Assembly: GCF_001570625.1 (NCBI RefSeq)
Contig: NZ_BBQT01000003.1
Location: forward strand, 62,001-126,000
Source of the DNA: Syntrophomonas wolfei subsp. methylbutyratica
GTDB lineage: Bacteria > Bacillota > Syntrophomonadia > Syntrophomonadales > Syntrophomonadaceae
Length of the DNA: 64,000 bases
Direction: 5' to 3'
The notes beneath the pieces are model-generated. The model did no database searches and was not told the DNA's origin. It was given only the letters and a program-made list of their open reading frames with translations. This document shows, in pieces, positions 60,312 through 64,000 of the stretch; within the stretch, counting starts at the first letter, position 1; each line of letters opens with the position of its first letter. The translations under genes were made by a program, and so were the position numbers.

Positions 60312-62196
60312 TTAAATAGATCGCAAATTTCCCGAGTTGACAATCCGGTTATATGAATTTACTGTCAACTGGTAATAGATAAGATAGATAAGCGTATAAA
60401 CAGCTATTGTTATGATTGTTGATATAACCAGATTTGTAACCAGTAAATTAGCTAAAGCCATCAGTGCTACCCAGCTATGTGCTATTCCAACCATTAATGG
60501 AAAAAGGAATACATAAAGAAGCTGCTTGCGAATAGAAGCGTGTATTTCATTTCTGCTAACTCCTATATTGCGCAAGATCTGATAGTTAAGTTCTTCTTTT
60601 TGGGCTTCATTCAACTGCCGGAAGTAGATGATACTGCCGGTGGCGAGCAGGATCACCAGGCCCAGGAAACCACCGATGAACATAAGCATACCTCGTTGCT
60701 CCATATTCAACATGTATTCTGAGTAGTATGAATTCCAAGTATATGCAGGAAGGATTCTCCCAAGTTCAGCAGTTAATGCCTGGCTATCTTTTTGATTGTC
60801 CACGATTAACGCTCGCAAGGAATTTGGTTTTTCAGCTTTTGAGAGTTGCTCATAAGCTTCATCTTTTAGCACCAGGCTGGTCCAGGTATTACTATTATTC
60901 GTTAACTTGTAAGGCCGACGGTCTACGATAAGGAATTCCGGTTTGCTTTTATCATCCAACTCCAATAATACCGTTTTATCTACGAAATCTCCCCTGAAAT
61001 CATAGTCGGAATGCACAATAACAGCGCCTTCCTGCTTAGACATATTTACTTTATCCCAGCCTTTTATTTGGGCTAGTTTATTATAGTTGCTCTCTGAGAT
61101 CAAAGCGAAATGAGTATCGAGACCGGGTAAGCTTCCCCGGGCCGAGATAAATTCAATTTCAACCGAATGAAGCAACTGGTTTTGCGGATATTGGAGCAGG
61201 GTCTGATTTACTTTTTGGTCCCGATCAGCATTGCTCCAGTAAACATAACTAAAAGGATTATGGTAGTTTACTGCATTATTAATATCATAATAGATGCCAT
61301 AACTCATCCCCACAGCAGTCACAGTGGTAGCGCTTAATACGGCGATGGTAGCCAGGAGGGTAGCATTGCTTTTTATCCGGTACAAGAGATTAGAAACACT
61401 GATTAAGTTCATGCCCCGATAATATTGGGAAGTATTTTTCTTGGATAGTCTGATCACAAATACCATAAAGGAGTGGAACAAGCCATAGCTTCCTATGATT
61501 ACCAGCGCTAAGACCATTGGTGCATACAGGAGAAAGTTCTCAGTTAAATGAAATGCCAAGCTATAGCCCGCAACGATTAATGCCATAGAAACCAGAGCAA
61601 GAACCAGCGATGCTTTTGGTTCGGTTTCCCCGCTCTGTCCAGCACGGAATAAATCCACCAGTTTGAAACGGTATATCAGGCTGTAAGCGTGGAGAGAAAT
61701 GACAACAAAAATAATTAAAAAGACCGTAACTGTATTAAATATAGCTTGTGGGGATATGGCGAAATATACCTGTACAAAATGTCCCATAAGTCTGAAGAAA
61801 AGCATGACAAAGAGTTTTGAAAATATACTCCCCACTATAATGCCTACACCAAGTGCTGCAATACCCATTAGTTAGGTTTTCATAGAAAAGCATCCGGGCT
61901 ACTTGCCGTTTTTGCAGCCCCAATAAAGAATAAAGCCCTATCTCCTTCTTTCTTTTCCGAGTAAAAAAGGAATTGGAATAACCCATAAAGATAGTTGAAA
62001 AGACGGCAACGCTTATTGTACCCAACTTCAACATATACCGGGTGGTTTCTCCTACTGTTTGGGCTACCTGTTCATTGTATTGAATGGAGGTGAAAACGTA
62101 GAAAACCACAATGCTGAAAACCATGGAAACAAAGTAGAGGAAATAGTTTTGAAAGTTTTTCTTTATACTCTTAGCGGTGATACTAAATAAAATCAC
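60312..62196 (-). pseudogene. BceB/FtsX-type ABC permease with a frameshift
   Basis: The N-terminal frame starts at GTG 62196 (GGGAGGTGG upstream) with ILFSITAKSIKKNFQNYFLY and RKRKKEIGLYSLLGLQKRQVARMLFYENL. The remaining 518 residues (ATG 61868) begin MGIAALGVGIIVGSIFSKLF and run through an outer domain to FRQLNEAQKEELNYQILRNI. A one-base insertion or two-base deletion near 61870 separates them. Together they give the normal BceB length of about 630 residues. BceB senses and exports cell-wall peptide antibiotics. A programmed shift or a sequencing error cannot be excluded. Confidence 0.82.
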
Positions 62197-62530
62197 GCTT
62201 ACCACCTCCCATAACGGCGAGAACATCGAGTATTTTCTGGAAGAATTCTCTGCGTGAGCCTCCTCTTACCAGCTCAGTAAATAAGCGGCCATCTTTTATA
62301 AAAAGAATCCGCTTACAGTAACTGGCGGCAAAGGCATCATGGGTTACCAGCATGATGCTGGCACCATTTGTTTCATTTAAATCGCTTAAGCACTGCAGCA
62401 GTTCGGCAGATGCTTTGGAATCCAGTGCCCCGGTGGGTTCATCCGCCAGGATCAGGCTGGGTCTATGGATGATCGCCCGTGCTGCCGCTGTGCGCTGTTT
62501 TTGCCCCCCAGAAACCTCATAGGGGTACTG
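62183..62530 (-). pseudogene. BceA-type ABC ATPase, C-terminal remnant
   Basis: Minus-strand reading from about 62530: RQQYPYEVSGGQKQRTAAAR, then SLILADEPTGALDSKASAEL, GASIMLVTHDAFAASYCKRI and stop at 62183-62185. The signature, Walker B and H-loop are intact but the Walker A half is gone: the sequence beyond 62530 belongs to a histidine kinase on the other strand. The 3' end overlaps the bceB start by 14 bp, the normal bceAB layout. Confidence 0.88.
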
Positions 62531-63420
62531 TTGCCTTATTCCTGTTTTGTGCTTATCTTATGGCGACCTATCTGCTCAGGAAGGGATACTATATGCAAAT
62601 AATCAGGGCTATTCATACGGAAAAGGAAGCTCTATATAGTTTGCCTGCAGCGCAGAACTATGAACATAAGCTGTTTAAAAAGCTTCTGTTCAAAATCTAT
62701 GACGAGCAAAACAGCAGACTTGAAAAAATCCATGCAGAGAAAAAGGAGAACTTCGAATTTATATCCTCCTGGATACATGAAATTAAAACCCCCATTGCTG
62801 TTAGCAAACTATTACTTGAAAATAATAGTTGTAAAGATGAGGGGGGATTGTTAAACAGTCTAGAGGAAGAAATCGAGCTGATTGAGCGTTTGGTAGAACA
62901 GGTGCTTTATTATTCGAAGATAGATGATTTTTCTCGGGATTACTTTGTTCAAGAATTAGAACTTAATAGAGTGCTTAGGGAGAGTATTAAAAAACATGCC
63001 AAGATCTTTATTGCTAAGAATATAAGAATTGAGATGGAGAACCTGGACATCACGGTTACTACCGATAAAAAGTGGCTGCTCTTTATTCTTGACCAGATTA
63101 TTTCAAACTCTTTGAAATATACTCCTCCAGGAGGGCTCATCAAGGTTTACACTGAAAAAGATGAGCGGGAGAAAAGGCTAATTATCATGGATAACGGTAT
63201 TGGTATACGACCTGAGGATATAGACCGGGTATTTGAACGAGGTTTTACCGGGTATAATGGCAGAGAGTTCAATAAATCAACTGGTATGGGTCTGTATTTG
63301 GCAAGAAGACTAGCGCGCAAGCTGGGACATGACATGTCCATAGATTCTGTTTACGGGGAATATACCCGGGTAATGATTCATTTCCTTAAACTGAGTAAAG
63401 GGGGCGGAAGACTGTCTTAA
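62531..63420 (+). pseudogene. BceS-type sensor histidine kinase, 5'-truncated
   Basis: From about 62531 the frame reads LFLFCAYLMATYLLRKGYYM, then a BceS-like linker, the H-box EFISSWIHEIKTPIAVSKLL, the N-box LFILDQIISNSLKYTPPGG, G1 IIMDNGIGIRPEDI and G2 TGMGLYLARRLARKLG. The first membrane helix and start are missing and no response regulator gene is present. An internal ATG 62593 with AGGAAGGG at 8 bases could still give a soluble kinase. The frame continues upstream into antisense bceA sequence. Confidence 0.85.
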
Positions 63421-63483
63421 ATAGAAAACCAGGAAATCGGCGTAAATCAATTTGAGCAAATATTGATTAGGGAGGGACGATAA

Positions 63484-63930
63484 ATGGTTGAAATCATCAG
63501 AACACCAGAAACAAAACTCATCCAGAGATTGGCCGAGATGGAGACTCAGGCTTTTGAAGGAGGGGGATTGAACGAATGGACTTTTGTTCCTTTTATTCGC
63601 CATGGATTGGTTTTCTGCATCAGATTGCAGGGCGAAGTTGTCGGGGTAGCGGAATACATGAGAGACTGGGAGCAACCTTCCATAGCATACTTAATCGGAA
63701 TATCAATTGATGAATCTCATCGTGGCAAAAACCTGGGGACTACCTTGTTGCGCGACAGTATGGAAGAACTGAAGCGTTATAATATAACTAATATCGAACT
63801 TACCGTTAGTCCTGAAAACCATTCTGCGGTAGCGGTGTACCAGCGTAAGCTCGGATTTGAGGTAATCGAGCATCGAAAGAACGAGTACGGGGACGGTAAA
63901 GATCGCCTAGCTATGAGTATTATCCTTTAA
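63484..63930 (+). CDS. GNAT family N-acetyltransferase
   Basis: A 148-residue acetyltransferase. The acetyl-CoA site is seen as IGISIDESHRGKNLGTTLLRDSMEEL (residues 72-97), and the last strand-helix is LTVSPENHSAVAVYQRKLGFEVIEHRKNEYGDG. Substrate unknown. ATG 63484 follows AGGGAGGGACG. It is separated from the kinase remnant by 63 bp and from the window end by 70 bp. Confidence 0.92.
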   Translation: MVEIIRTPETKLIQRLAEMETQAFEGGGLNEWTFVPFIRHGLVFCIRLQGEVVGVAEYMRDWEQPSIAYLIGISIDESHRGKNLGTTLLRDSMEELKRYNITNIELTVSPENHSAVAVYQRKLGFEVIEHRKNEYGDGKDRLAMSIIL

Positions 63931-63949
63931 TAAATGATATGCATTGGGC

Positions 63950-63966
63950 GGACAGGTCCCTTGTTC
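63950..63966. repeat. Partial GGGACAGGTCCC repeat at window end
   Basis: GGACAGGTCCCTTGTTC, matching 58005-58021 at 16 of 17 positions. The outer arm is degenerate. Confidence 0.5.
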
Positions 63967-64000
63967 AATTAATCAGAGAATTCAAAGCTTAAAAAATATA

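Noticed and set aside
62479-62600. Start of the kinase at ATG 62479
   Set aside because: The first 15 or so codons are antisense to the bceA remnant (the signature region), so this is not a natural N-terminus.

Overview
The window reads as low-to-mid GC chromosomal DNA from an anaerobic, spore-forming Clostridia-type Firmicute. The basis is strong AGGAGG ribosome sites, frequent TTG/GTG starts, sporulation genes (bofC-like, spmA, spmB, ytfJ), a Bacillus/Clostridium gene order (yebC-bofC-ruvCAB-queA-tgt-yajC-secDF, then scpAB...spmAB-rluB) and a ferredoxin-dependent 2-oxoacid oxidoreductase. Syntrophomonas or a close relative is my best inference. No rRNA, tRNA, CRISPR array, phage module or intact transposase was seen.

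Region 1 (1-12 kb) is a conserved housekeeping block: nadE end, a membrane methyltransferase, yebC, bofC-like, ruvC-ruvA-ruvB, queH-queA-tgt (queuosine), yajC, an HD protein and secD-secF. Region 2 (12-29 kb) holds lapA-like, lysA, a DHH-CBS-tRNA nucleotidyltransferase fusion, a site-2 protease, scpA-scpB, ytfJ, spmA-spmB, fhs, folE, rluB, a short cobT homologue and an HDOD protein. Region 3 (29-35 kb) holds a 2-oxoacid:ferredoxin oxidoreductase operon led by a P-loop ATPase, a HutP-like/AroH pair and a nitrilase-family amidase.

Region 4 (35-44 kb) is mostly minus-strand transport: a MacB-type efflux set, a split YIP1 gene, and two GntR-led operons, each with a promoter-overlapping inverted repeat of 7-bp spacing. 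Region 5 (44-64 kb) is accessory and visibly eroding: aroF, a collapsed type I restriction locus, a GGDEF/EAL protein, a pstSCAB operon whose PstS carries an N-terminal stalk domain, then remnants of ppk and ppx, a PHP hydrolase, a chemoreceptor, a DUF4153 membrane protein and a decayed BceAB/BceS-type locus.

The most unusual structure is a family of non-coding mobile-looking elements (copies at 2922-3227, 13917-14292, 19538-19904, 24732-24901 and a module fragment at 11872-11930). They share a terminal inverted repeat beginning GAYTCTACTGCAAAAA. Two copies are flanked by 6-bp direct repeats, and the interior is made of modules of small hairpins whose loops are mostly GNA closed by C-G, with one compensatory stem change. 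All copies lie between genes in the first 25 kb. A second theme is decay: two loci (ppk/ppx and bceA/bceS) each consist of two divergently oriented genes that have both lost their 5' ends, and further remnants (yjbQ, hsdM/dinD/hsdR, YIP1, a small ORF broken by a palindromic repeat) lie between 34 and 62 kb.
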